Assembly: GCF_014205225.1 (NCBI RefSeq)
Contig: NZ_JACHNB010000001.1
Span: 4,693,501 to 4,757,500, forward strand
DNA length: 64,000 bases
Origin: Actinoplanes octamycinicus
Lineage (GTDB): Bacteria; Actinomycetota; Actinomycetes; Mycobacteriales; Micromonosporaceae
Direction of reading: 5' to 3'
Made by a program: the position numbers and the translations under genes. The notes beneath the pieces were generated by a model that made no database searches, was not told where the DNA came from, and saw only the letters and a list, made by a program, of their open reading frames with translations. Positions within the stretch are counted from its first letter, which is position 1. Each line of letters opens with the position of its first letter. Shown here piece by piece: positions 29,226 to 37,937 of the stretch.

Positions 29226-30710
29226 ATGATTCACATTGCGCACTGGATCGGCGGCGCGGAGCGTGCCGGCACGTCCGGCCGGGTCGGCCCGGTCTTCAAC
29301 CCGGCCACCGGCGAGCAGACCGCCGAGGTCGACCTGGCGTCCGCCGCCGAGGTCGCCGAGGCCGTCGCGGTGGCCACCGAGGCGGCGAAGGGGTGGCGCG
29401 CGGCGTCCCTGTCCCAGCGCTCGGCCGTCCTCTTCAAGTTCCGCGAGCTGCTCGCCGGGCGGACCGGCGAGCTGGCCGCGATCATCACGGCCGAGCACGG
29501 CAAGGTGCTCGCCGACGCGGCCGGCGAGGTCGCCCGCGGCCTGGAGAACGTGGAGTTCGCCACCGGCATCCCGCACCTGATGAAGGGCTCGTTCTCCGAG
29601 CAGGCGGCGACCGGCGTGGACGTCTACTCGATCCGCCAGCCGCTCGGCGTGGTCGCCGGCATCACCCCGTTCAACTTCCCGGCGATGGTGCCGCTCTGGA
29701 TGTGCGCCACCGCGATCGCCGCGGGCAACGCGTTCGTGCTCAAGCCGAGCGAGAAGGACCCGTCCGCGGCGCTCTGGCTGGCCCGGCTGTGGGCCGAGGC
29801 CGGGCTGCCGGAGGGTGTCTTCACCGTGCTGAACGGGGACAAGGAGGCGGTCGACGCGCTGCTGACGCACCCGGGCGTCGCCGCGATCAGCTTCGTCGGC
29901 TCGACCCCGATCGCCAAGTACATCTACGAGACCGGCACCGCGCGGGGCAAGCGGGTGCAGGCGCTCGGCGGCGCGAAGAACCACATGATCGTGCTGCCGG
30001 ACGCCGAGCTGGACGCGGCCGCCGACGCGGCGATCAGCGCCGGGTACGGGGCGGCGGGGGAGCGCTGCATGGCGATCTCGGTCGTCGTGGCCGTGGGTGA
30101 CATCGCGGACCCGCTGGTCGAGGCGATCGCGGCCCGCCTGCCGAAGATCAGAATCGGCAACGGCGCGGACGCCGGCACCGACATGGGCCCGCTGATCAGC
30201 GCCCAGCACCGGGACAAGGTGGCCGGGTACATCGAGGCCGGCGCCGCGCAGGGTGCCAAGGTGATCGCGGACGGTCGTGACATCGCGGAGAAGCCCGGGT
30301 TCTTCCTCGGGGCCACGCTGCTCGACAACGTCACGCCGGAGATGACGGTCTACACCGACGAGATCTTCGGCCCGGTCCTCTCGGTGGTCCGGGTGGACAC
30401 CTACGCCGAGGCGGTCCAGCTGGTCAACGACAACGAGTACGGCAACGGCGTAGCCATCTTCACCCGGGACGGCGGCGCCGCCCGGCAGTTCCAGTTCGAC
30501 GTCGAGGCCGGCATGGTCGGCGTCAACGTGCCGATCCCGGTCCCGGTCGCCTACTACTCGTTCGGCGGCTGGAAGGCGTCGCTGTTCGGCGACAGCCACA
30601 TGTACGGCCCGGACGGCATCCACTTCTTCACCCGGGGCAAGGTGGTCACCTCCCGCTGGCCGGATCCCGGAACCTCGGCGATCGACCTCGGTTTCCCGCA
30701 GACTCGGTGA
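29226..30710 (+). CDS. mmsA: (Methyl)malonate-semialdehyde dehydrogenase, CoA-acylating
   Basis: A 494-residue ALDH-superfamily enzyme. GVVAGITPFNFPAMVPLWM and GAAGERCMAIS (catalytic Cys) are diagnostic of the MmsA/IolA group, which converts malonate or methylmalonate semialdehyde to acetyl- or propionyl-CoA. No glutamate in the usual ELGGKN place (ALGGAKNH instead), as in CoA-dependent members. The following aminotransferase starts 11 nt after its stop, suggesting a beta-alanine or propanediamine branch: amine to semialdehyde to acetyl-CoA. No RBS; probably leaderless. Confidence 0.92.
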   Translation: MIHIAHWIGGAERAGTSGRVGPVFNPATGEQTAEVDLASAAEVAEAVAVATEAAKGWRAASLSQRSAVLFKFRELLAGRTGELAAIITAEHGKVLADAAGEVARGLENVEFATGIPHLMKGSFSEQAATGVDVYSIRQPLGVVAGITPFNFPAMVPLWMCATAIAAGNAFVLKPSEKDPSAALWLARLWAEAGLPEGVFTVLNGDKEAVDALLTHPGVAAISFVGSTPIAKYIYETGTARGKRVQALGGAKNHMIVLPDAELDAAADAAISAGYGAAGERCMAISVVVAVGDIADPLVEAIAARLPKIRIGNGADAGTDMGPLISAQHRDKVAGYIEAGAAQGAKVIADGRDIAEKPGFFLGATLLDNVTPEMTVYTDEIFGPVLSVVRVDTYAEAVQLVNDNEYGNGVAIFTRDGGAARQFQFDVEAGMVGVNVPIPVPVAYYSFGGWKASLFGDSHMYGPDGIHFFTRGKVVTSRWPDPGTSAIDLGFPQTR

Positions 30711-30721
30711 GGATCTCAGTT

Positions 30722-32056
30722 ATGTCTGAAGCTCAGGTGCGCGCGGACGACCGTGCCCACGTCTTCCACTCCTGGTCCGCCCAGGGCTTGATCAACCCGA
30801 TGCCGGTGGAGAAGGCTCAGGGCAGCCACTTCTGGGACTACGAAGGCCGGAAATATCTGGACTTCTCCTCCCAGCTGGTCAACATCAACATCGGCCACCA
30901 GCATCCGCGCCTGGTCGCGGCGATCCAGGAGCAGGCGGCGAAGCTCTGCACCATCCAGCCGGCCTTCGCCAACGACAAGCGTGGCGAGGCGGCCCGGATG
31001 ATCGCCGAGGTCGCCCCCGGCCCGCTGAACAAGGTGTTCTTCACCAACGGCGGCGCCGAGGCGAACGAGAACGCGATCCGGATGGCCCGGCTGCACACCG
31101 GGCGGCACAAGGTGCTCTCCACCTACCGCAGCTACCACGGCTCGACGGCCACCGCGATCACCGCGACCGGCGACCCGCGGCGCTGGCCGAACGAGCCGGT
31201 CGCCGTGGGAGTCGTCCACTTCTGGGGGCCGTATCCGTACCGATCGCCGTTCTACGCGAGCAATGAGGCCGAGGAATCCGAGCGGGCGCTGCGGCACCTG
31301 CGCGACACGATCGTCTTCGAGGGCCCCGGCACGATCGCGGCGATCCTCATCGAGACCGTCGTCGGCACCAACGGCATCCTCGTCCCGCCGCCCGGCTACC
31401 TGGCCGGCGTCCGGGCGATCTGCGACGAGTTCGGCATCGTGTTCATCGCCGACGAGGTGATGGCCGGCTTCGGCCGGTGCGGCGAGTGGTTCGCGATCGA
31501 CAAGTGGGGGGTCACCCCCGACCTGATCACCTTCGCCAAGGGCGTGAACTCCGGCTACCTCCCGCTCGGTGGCGTGATCATCTCCGACGAGATCGCCGAG
31601 ACGTTCCGCGAGCGGCCGTTCCCGGGCGGCCTGACCTATTCCGGTCACCCTCTCGCGTGCGCCTCCGCGGTCGCCTCGATGCAGATCTTCAAGGAGGAGG
31701 GGATCATCGAGCACGCCCGGATGCTGGGCGAGGACGTGATCGGCCCCGGGCTGGAGCAGATCAAGCAGCGGCACCCGAGCGTCGGCGACGTCCGTGGCCT
31801 GGGCGTCTTCTGGGCGGTCGAGCTGGTCCGCGACGACCGGAAGACGCCGCTGGTGCCGTTCAACGCGGCCGGCGCGGCGGCCGGGCCGATGACCGAGGTG
31901 GCCGCGGCCTGCAAGGAGCGGGGCCTCTGGCCGTTCACCCATTTCAACCGGGTGCACGTGGTGCCGCCCTGCACGACCAGCGTCGAGGAGGTCCGCGAGG
32001 GTCTCACGATCTTGGACGAGGCTTTGACGGTTGCCGACGGTTTCTACACATCCTGA
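30722..32056 (+). CDS. Class III aminotransferase (omega-amino acid:pyruvate type)
   Basis: A 444-residue PLP enzyme. The lysine lies in ITFAKGVNSGYLPLGGVI, the cofactor region in FIADEVMAGFGRCGEW, and FTNGGAEANENAIRMAR is conserved. Closest functional groups are taurine- or beta-alanine-pyruvate aminotransferases. Position right after mmsA favours beta-alanine or a related omega-amine as donor. ATG 30722 is preceded by AGGA at 8 nt; a GTG at 30707 overlapping the mmsA stop is the alternative. Confidence 0.88.
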   Translation: MSEAQVRADDRAHVFHSWSAQGLINPMPVEKAQGSHFWDYEGRKYLDFSSQLVNINIGHQHPRLVAAIQEQAAKLCTIQPAFANDKRGEAARMIAEVAPGPLNKVFFTNGGAEANENAIRMARLHTGRHKVLSTYRSYHGSTATAITATGDPRRWPNEPVAVGVVHFWGPYPYRSPFYASNEAEESERALRHLRDTIVFEGPGTIAAILIETVVGTNGILVPPPGYLAGVRAICDEFGIVFIADEVMAGFGRCGEWFAIDKWGVTPDLITFAKGVNSGYLPLGGVIISDEIAETFRERPFPGGLTYSGHPLACASAVASMQIFKEEGIIEHARMLGEDVIGPGLEQIKQRHPSVGDVRGLGVFWAVELVRDDRKTPLVPFNAAGAAAGPMTEVAAACKERGLWPFTHFNRVHVVPPCTTSVEEVREGLTILDEALTVADGFYTS

Positions 32057-32106
32057 GCGTCGTAGCTTCTGAATTCTGTTTCCACCTTGGAAATTACTTC
32101 GGATTC

Positions 32107-32137
32107 CCTTGTCACGTCCGTGAGGGATGTGACAAGG
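32107..32137. promoter_or_regulatory. Inverted repeat upstream of the aldehyde dehydrogenase gene
   Basis: CCTTGTCAC and GTGACAAGG are perfect 9-bp arms with a 13-nt spacer, 51 bp before the GTG start at 32188. It contains the same TGTCAC/GTGACA half-sites as the mmsA promoter region, so it may be an operator for the same regulator; as RNA it could also form a hairpin. Confidence 0.5.
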
Positions 32138-32187
32138 TTCCCCCACTTCTGGTGAGCACCACCACACGATCGGAAGGCGCCTCCCCC

Positions 32188-33624
32188 GTGAGCACCGATA
32201 TTCCCGTGCTGCGCAACTTCGTCAACGGGTCCTTCGCGGACACCGAGGAGGGGCGGACCTCCCCGGTCGTCGACCCGAGCACCGGCGAGACCTACGCCCA
32301 CGCGCCGGTCTCCTCGGCGCGCGACGTCGCGGCCGCGGTCGACGCCGCGACCGCCGGCTTCGAGGTCTGGCGGGACACCACCCCGGCCGAGCGGCAGCGG
32401 GCGCTGCTGCGCATCGCCGACGCCGTGGAGGCGCGGGCCGAGGAGCTGATCGAGGCCGAGTGCCGCAACACCGGCAAGCCGATCGAGGCCACCCGGGCCG
32501 AGGAGATGGGCCCGGTCCTGGACGAGCTCCGGTTCTTCGCCGGCGCGGCCCGGATGCTGGAGGGTAAGGCCGCCGGCGAATACCTGCGGGACCACACCTC
32601 TTATGTACGCCGAGAGCCGATCGGCGTCTGCGCCCAGATCACCCCGTGGAACTATCCCCTGGTGATGGCGATCTGGAAGCTCGCCCCGGCGATCGCGGCC
32701 GGCAACTCGGTGGTGCTCAAACCGTCCGACACCACCCCGGTCAGCACCCTGCTGCTGGCCGGCATCGCCGCCGAGTTCCTGCCGGCCGGCGTGCTCAACG
32801 TGGTCTGCGGCGACCGGGACACCGGCCGCGCGCTGGTCTCCCACCCGGTCCCGCAGATGGTCTCGATCACCGGCTCCACCCGGGCCGGGACGGAGGTCGC
32901 CGCGGCGGCCGCGCCCGACCTCAAGAAGGTGCACCTGGAGCTGGGCGGCAAGGCCCCGGTCGTGGTCTTCGACGACGTCGACATCGCGGCCACCGCGGAG
33001 GCGATCGCCGGCGCCGGTTTCTTCAACGCCGGTCAGGACTGCACCGCGGCCACCCGGGTGCTGGTGCACGAGCGGATCGCCGCCGACTTCACCGCCGCGC
33101 TGGCCGCCGCCGCGAAGAACACCCGGGTCGGCGCCCCGTCCGACCCGGACGCGTTCTTCGGCCCGGTCAACAACCTGCACCAGCTGGAGCGGGTGGCCGG
33201 CTTCCTGGACCGCACCCCGGCGCACGCCGAGGTGGTGGCCGGCGGCAACCGGATCGGCGAGCGCGGCTTCTTCTTCGAGCCGACCGTGGTCGCCGGCCTG
33301 CGGCAGCGCGACGAGATGATCCAGGACGAGGTGTTCGGACCGGTCATCACGGTGCAGCCGTTCACCGATGAGGCGGAGGCGGTCCGCTTCGCCAACGACG
33401 TCCGGTACGGCCTGAGCGCCAGCGTCTGGACCCAGAACCACGGCCGGGCGATGCGGGTCTCCCGCCGCCTGGACTTCGGCGCGGTCTGGATCAACACGCA
33501 CCTGCCGTTCGTCTCGGAGATGCCGCACGGCGGTTACGGCCACTCCGGTTACGGCAAGGACCTTTCCATGTACGGCTTCGAGGAGTACACCCGGATCAAA
33601 CACGTGATGAGTTTTCACGGCTGA
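32188..33624 (+). CDS. Gamma-aminobutyraldehyde dehydrogenase-like ALDH, copy 1
   Basis: A 478-residue NAD-dependent ALDH: ITPWNYPLVMAIWKLAPA, catalytic Glu in LELGGKAPVVVFDD and Cys in AGQDCTAATRVL. Group features match PuuC/Prr-type enzymes that oxidise 4-aminobutanal to GABA. A paralogue of exactly the same length lies at 48650-50086. GTG 32188 follows GGAAGG by 10 nt; GTG 32152 in the same frame is possible. Followed 44 bp later by the polyamine ABC importer. Confidence 0.88.
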   Translation: MSTDIPVLRNFVNGSFADTEEGRTSPVVDPSTGETYAHAPVSSARDVAAAVDAATAGFEVWRDTTPAERQRALLRIADAVEARAEELIEAECRNTGKPIEATRAEEMGPVLDELRFFAGAARMLEGKAAGEYLRDHTSYVRREPIGVCAQITPWNYPLVMAIWKLAPAIAAGNSVVLKPSDTTPVSTLLLAGIAAEFLPAGVLNVVCGDRDTGRALVSHPVPQMVSITGSTRAGTEVAAAAAPDLKKVHLELGGKAPVVVFDDVDIAATAEAIAGAGFFNAGQDCTAATRVLVHERIAADFTAALAAAAKNTRVGAPSDPDAFFGPVNNLHQLERVAGFLDRTPAHAEVVAGGNRIGERGFFFEPTVVAGLRQRDEMIQDEVFGPVITVQPFTDEAEAVRFANDVRYGLSASVWTQNHGRAMRVSRRLDFGAVWINTHLPFVSEMPHGGYGHSGYGKDLSMYGFEEYTRIKHVMSFHG

Positions 33625-33668
33625 TCCGGCCCCGCAGAGTTCCGCACCCCCGCCTCCGAGGTGAACAA

Positions 33669-34823
33669 ATGACCACGTCTCCCCCGCATCAGGCAGTGAC
33701 GGCGCCGTCCGCCACCGGTGAGCGGACCGGGCATCCGGCGATCGAGTTCGTCGGCGTGCGCAAGGAATACCTGTCGCACGGTGAGGCGGTGCCCGCCGTC
33801 AAGAGCCTCGACCTGGCGATCGGCCAGGGGGAGTTCTTCTCGCTGCTCGGCCCGTCCGGCTGTGGCAAGACCACCACGATGCGGATGATCGCCGGCTTCG
33901 AGGAGCCGACCACCGGCCAGGTGTTCCTGGACGGCAAGGACGTCACCGGCGTCGCCGCCAACAAGCGCGACGTCAACATGGTGTTCCAGTCGTACGCGTT
34001 GTTCCCGCACCTCAACGTGCTGCAGAACGTCTCGTTCGGGCTGGAGCGCAAGAAGGTCGGGAAATCCGAGATCAAGCGCCGGGTCGGCGAGATCCTGGAG
34101 ATCGTCTCGCTGACCGGCATGGAGAAGCGGCACCCCAAGGAGATGTCCGGTGGCCAGCAGCAGCGCGTCGCGCTGGCCCGGGCCCTGGTCAACCACCCCC
34201 GGGCGCTGCTGCTCGACGAGCCGCTCGGCGCGCTCGACCTGAAGCTCCGGCAGCAGATGCAGATCGAGCTCAAGCGGATCCAGCGCGAGGTCGGCATCAC
34301 CTTCGTCTACGTCACCCACGACCAGGGTGAGGCGCTGACCATGTCGGACCGGATCGCGGTGATGAACGACGGGCTGATCGAGCAGCTCGGCACGCCGCGG
34401 GAGATCTACGAGAAGCCGGCCACCCGGTTCGTGGCCGGCTTCATCGGCACCTCGAACCTGCTGTCCGGGCAGGTGAGCCGGGTGGAGGACGGATGCGCCG
34501 TGCTCGACCTGGGCTCGGAGGGCCGGATCGTGGTGCCGGTCCCCGGCTCGGTGCAGGCCGGCCAGCCGATCGAGGTGTCGGTCCGGCCGGAGAAGATCGA
34601 TCTGCACCGCGGCACGCCGCAGGCCACCGGGAGCGTGCTGGCGGGCACCGTCACCGAGGTCGTCTACCACGGGACGTCGACCAACTACACGGTCGCGACC
34701 TCGGCCGGAACAGATTTCGTGGTGTTCGACCAGAACGCGCACGACGCCGAGGACGTCGCCTCGCGTGGCGAGCGCGTCTTCCTCACCTGGGCCCCGCAGC
34801 ACTCGTACCCGATCGGAGTCTGA
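33669..34823 (+). CDS. potA: Spermidine/putrescine ABC transporter ATPase
   Basis: A 384-residue ATPase. Walker A GPSGCGKTT, Q-loop VFQSYALFPHL, signature MSGGQQQRVALARAL, Walker B ALLLDEPLGALD, and His in YVTHDQGEALTMSDR. The C-terminal TOBE domain begins about residue 285. The stop overlaps the binding-protein ATG (TGATG). Start ATG 33669 follows GAGG. Family is PotA/Fbp-like; polyamine as substrate follows from the gene set and neighbours. Confidence 0.92.
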   Translation: MTTSPPHQAVTAPSATGERTGHPAIEFVGVRKEYLSHGEAVPAVKSLDLAIGQGEFFSLLGPSGCGKTTTMRMIAGFEEPTTGQVFLDGKDVTGVAANKRDVNMVFQSYALFPHLNVLQNVSFGLERKKVGKSEIKRRVGEILEIVSLTGMEKRHPKEMSGGQQQRVALARALVNHPRALLLDEPLGALDLKLRQQMQIELKRIQREVGITFVYVTHDQGEALTMSDRIAVMNDGLIEQLGTPREIYEKPATRFVAGFIGTSNLLSGQVSRVEDGCAVLDLGSEGRIVVPVPGSVQAGQPIEVSVRPEKIDLHRGTPQATGSVLAGTVTEVVYHGTSTNYTVATSAGTDFVVFDQNAHDAEDVASRGERVFLTWAPQHSYPIGV

Positions 34824-36076
34824 TGTTCCCGACCAACCAGCCGGACCCCTCCCTCCTCCGTGGCATGACGCAGCGGCGGCTCGGCCGCCGTGACGCGCTG
34901 CGTCTCGGTGGAGTGTCGGCGCTTGGTGCTTTCCTGGCGGCCTGTGGTGTCCAGGGCAAGGGCGGCACGACGCAGGCCAGCGTCGCACCCGACGCGGTGG
35001 CGAAGTTCTGGACCGGCAAGGCCAAGAACGGCAAGGTCGACTTCGCCAACTGGCCGCTCTACATGGACCCGAAGAAGCCGGAGCTCAAGAAGTTCACCGA
35101 GAAGACCGGCATCCAGGTCAACTACCAGGAGGTCATCCAGGAGATGGGTCCTTGGTTCGCCAAGGTGCAGCCCCAGCTCTCGGCCGGCCAGTCGATCGGC
35201 TTCGACCTCATGGTGATCACCAACTCGCTGCAGTTCGGGCAGTTCCGTAACAGCGGCTTCCTGGCCCCGCTGGACCACTCCAAGCTGCCGAACTTCGCCA
35301 AGAACGCCGCCCCGAAGTACACCCAGGAGGCGTTCGACCCGGGCAACGTGTTCAGCATCCCGTGGGCGTCCGGCATCACCGGCATCGCCTACGACCCGAA
35401 GAAGACCGGCCGGGAGATCACCAAGCTCGCCGACCTGTGGGACCCGGCGTTCAAGGGCAAGGTCGGCATGTTCTCCGACACCCAGGAGCTGGCCAACTTC
35501 GGCCTGCTCGCGGCCGGCCTCAAGCCGGGCGACTCGGGCGAGGACGACTGGAAGAAGGCCGCCGCCAAGCTCAAGGAGCAGAAGGACGCGGGCATGGTCC
35601 GCAACTACTACGACCAGAGCTACGTCGACGCGCTCGGCAAGGGCGAGGTCTGGCTGACCCAGGCGTGGTCCGGCGACATCTTCCAGAAGAACGTGTCGGA
35701 CGGGACGAACTTCAAGTTCATCATCCCGGAGGAGGGCGGCACGATCTGGACGGACAACTTCACCATCCCGGTCACCGCCGCCAACCCGGTCGACGCCATC
35801 ATGCTGATGGACTTCTTCTACGAGGTCGAGAACGCCGCGACGCTGGCCGAGTACATCAACTACGTCTGCCCGGTGCCGGCCGCGCAGGCGCAGATCAAGA
35901 AGGACGCGGCGGCCGCCTCCGGCGAGGACAAGACCCTCCTCACCCAGGTCGCCGACAGCCCGCTGGTCTTCCCGGGCGACGCCGACTACGCCAAGCTGCA
36001 CTACTACGTGGACTTCGACACGGCGGAAGAGCAGCAGAACTTCGCCAGCATCTTCGAACCGATCACCTTGAGCTGA
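34823..36076 (+). CDS. potD: Polyamine-binding lipoprotein (PotD-like)
   Basis: A 417-residue extracytoplasmic solute-binding protein. The N terminus has a twin-arginine stretch (RRLGRRDALRLGG) before the hydrophobic core and a lipobox LAAC, suggesting Tat export and lipid anchoring. The mature part shows PotD features: FANWPLYMDP, TGIQVNYQEVI, SIPWASGITGIAYDPKKTG, and SQTSL-like channels replaced by LTQAWSGDIFQ. Overlaps potA by one base and precedes potB by 7 bp. Confidence 0.9.
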   Translation: MFPTNQPDPSLLRGMTQRRLGRRDALRLGGVSALGAFLAACGVQGKGGTTQASVAPDAVAKFWTGKAKNGKVDFANWPLYMDPKKPELKKFTEKTGIQVNYQEVIQEMGPWFAKVQPQLSAGQSIGFDLMVITNSLQFGQFRNSGFLAPLDHSKLPNFAKNAAPKYTQEAFDPGNVFSIPWASGITGIAYDPKKTGREITKLADLWDPAFKGKVGMFSDTQELANFGLLAAGLKPGDSGEDDWKKAAAKLKEQKDAGMVRNYYDQSYVDALGKGEVWLTQAWSGDIFQKNVSDGTNFKFIIPEEGGTIWTDNFTIPVTAANPVDAIMLMDFFYEVENAATLAEYINYVCPVPAAQAQIKKDAAAASGEDKTLLTQVADSPLVFPGDADYAKLHYYVDFDTAEEQQNFASIFEPITLS

Positions 36077-36083
36077 GCCGCCG

Positions 36084-36947
36084 ATGAACCGGGTAAAACG
36101 TACGCTCGCGCCCTACCTGCTGGTGCTTCCCGGCGGGTTGTGGCTGCTGCTGTTCTTCGTGGTGCCGATGGTCACCATGTTCTCGCTGTCCCTGCAGCAG
36201 GGCGACATCGTCAACGGGTACGTCTTCACGGGTCACTGGCAGACCTACGTCGACGCGATCTCGAACTACCAGACCCAGTTGATCCGCTCGCTGGTGTACG
36301 GGCTCATCACGACGGTCGCCCTGGTCGTGATGAGCTTCCCGGTCGCCTACTGGATCGCCTTCTACGGCGGCAAGCGCAAGTCGACCTACCTGTTCCTGAT
36401 CCTGCTGCCGTTCTTCGTGTCGTTCGTGCTGCGGACGATCTCCTGGCGGCAGATCCTCACCGACGACGGGATGCTGCTGCACCCGCTGAAGGAGGCCGGG
36501 CTGCTCTCGCCCGGGTTCCACATCCTCGGCACCTCGTACGCGGTGATCTTCGGCTTGATCTACAACTTCCTGCCGTTCATGGTGCTGCCGATCTACGTGG
36601 CCCTGGAGCGGATCGACCCGCGCGTGGTCGAGGCCGCCCGGGACCTGTACGCCAAGCCGCTCACCGTGTTCCGCAAGGTGGTCTTCCCGCTCGCCCTGCC
36701 CGGCGTCTTCGCCGGCGTGCTGATGACGTTCGTCCCGGCCAGTTCGGACTACGTCAACTCGGGCGTGCTGGGCAGCTCGTCGACCACCATGATCGGCCAG
36801 GTGGTGCAGGCGCAGGCGCTGGCCAACTCGAACTACCCGATGGCCTCGGCCCTCTCCTTCTTCCTGATGGCGGTCCTGCTGACCGGCGTCTTCATCTATG
36901 CCCGGGTCCTCGGCACCGAGGACGTCATGAATGCGGCGGCCCGATGA
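36084..36947 (+). CDS. potB: Polyamine ABC transporter permease (PotB-like)
   Basis: A 287-residue permease with six membrane helices. The EAA loop reads VEAARDLYAKPLTVFRKVVFPLALPG, which contacts PotA. Starts 7 bp after potD and overlaps potC (ATGA). Confidence 0.9.
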   Translation: MNRVKRTLAPYLLVLPGGLWLLLFFVVPMVTMFSLSLQQGDIVNGYVFTGHWQTYVDAISNYQTQLIRSLVYGLITTVALVVMSFPVAYWIAFYGGKRKSTYLFLILLPFFVSFVLRTISWRQILTDDGMLLHPLKEAGLLSPGFHILGTSYAVIFGLIYNFLPFMVLPIYVALERIDPRVVEAARDLYAKPLTVFRKVVFPLALPGVFAGVLMTFVPASSDYVNSGVLGSSSTTMIGQVVQAQALANSNYPMASALSFFLMAVLLTGVFIYARVLGTEDVMNAAAR

Positions 36948-37786
36948 CGACTCAGACCTTGGAACGGCCCACCTCGGCTCCGGCAGCCCAGCGGAGGCGA
37001 CGGCTCACCGGCGAGCGGGCGATGTTCCTCTACACCTGGCTGATCATCGCCTGGCTCGTGGTGCCGATCCTGATCATGATCGTGTTCGGATTCAACGACC
37101 CGAAGGGCCGGTACAACCAGACCTGGCAGGGCTTCACGCTCAAGTGGTACAAGGATGTCTTCGCGATCAGCGATCTCACCTCGGCGCTGGTCATCTCGCT
37201 GGGGATCGCCGTGGTCAGCTCGCTGCTGGCCGGCGCGCTGGGCACCGGCATCGGGTACGCGCTGGGCCGCTACCGGTTCCGCGGCGCGGACGGGCTGAAC
37301 CTGGTCATGTTCGCCACCATGTCCTCACCCGAGCTGATCATGGGCATCTCGCTGCTCACCCTGTTCGTCTCGGCGGGCATCGGGCTGGGCGCGGTGACCA
37401 TCACGATCGCGCACGTGATGTTCTCCATCTCGTTCGTCTCCACCGTGGTCCGGGCCCGGGTGATCACCCTGGACCGGTCGATCGAGGAGGCCGCCGCCGA
37501 CCTGGGCGCCGGCCCGTGGACGACGTTCTGGAAGGTGACCTTCCCGATCATCCTGCCGGCCGTCTTCTCCGGCGTGATGCTGGCCTTCGCCCTCTCCATC
37601 GACGACTTCGTGGTCACCAACTTCACCGCGGGCACCACGGTGACCTTCCCGCTGTGGATCTGGGGCGCCACCCGGGTCGGCCTGCCCCCGCAGGTCAACG
37701 TGATGGGCACGCTGATCTTCGCGGCCGGCATCCTGATCGCGGTGGTGACCAACCTGCGCTCCCGGAGCAAGGCGAAGCGGAGCTGA
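36944..37786 (+). CDS. potC: Polyamine ABC transporter permease (PotC-like)
   Basis: A 280-residue permease with six membrane helices. The EAA loop is IEEAAADLGAGPWTTFWKVTFP followed by SIDDFVVTNF, a strong PotC signature. ATG 36944 overlaps the potB stop. A strong intrinsic terminator follows 15 bp after the stop, ending the mmsA-to-potC transcription unit. Confidence 0.92.
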   Translation: MTTQTLERPTSAPAAQRRRRLTGERAMFLYTWLIIAWLVVPILIMIVFGFNDPKGRYNQTWQGFTLKWYKDVFAISDLTSALVISLGIAVVSSLLAGALGTGIGYALGRYRFRGADGLNLVMFATMSSPELIMGISLLTLFVSAGIGLGAVTITIAHVMFSISFVSTVVRARVITLDRSIEEAAADLGAGPWTTFWKVTFPIILPAVFSGVMLAFALSIDDFVVTNFTAGTTVTFPLWIWGATRVGLPPQVNVMGTLIFAAGILIAVVTNLRSRSKAKRS

Positions 37787-37801
37787 CCGGGTTTCGTCGC
37801 G

Positions 37802-37836
37802 GCGCCGGCCCCAAAAGGGGCCGGCGCTTTAGTTTT
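37802..37836 (+). terminator. Intrinsic terminator of the mmsA-pot operon
   Basis: GCGCCGGCCCC-AAAA-GGGGCCGGCGC (11-bp stem) followed by TTTAGTTTTT. Classic Rho-independent structure, 16 nt after potC. Confidence 0.92.
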
Positions 37837-37937
37837 TCTCGGAAACTGCGCGGAAATAGTTGTGTCGGGGGTTGTGCGCAACGGAATCCGTAGGCAGGAT
37901 CGAGAGCAACAGCAGGAACTAGTGGTGTGGAGAAATC

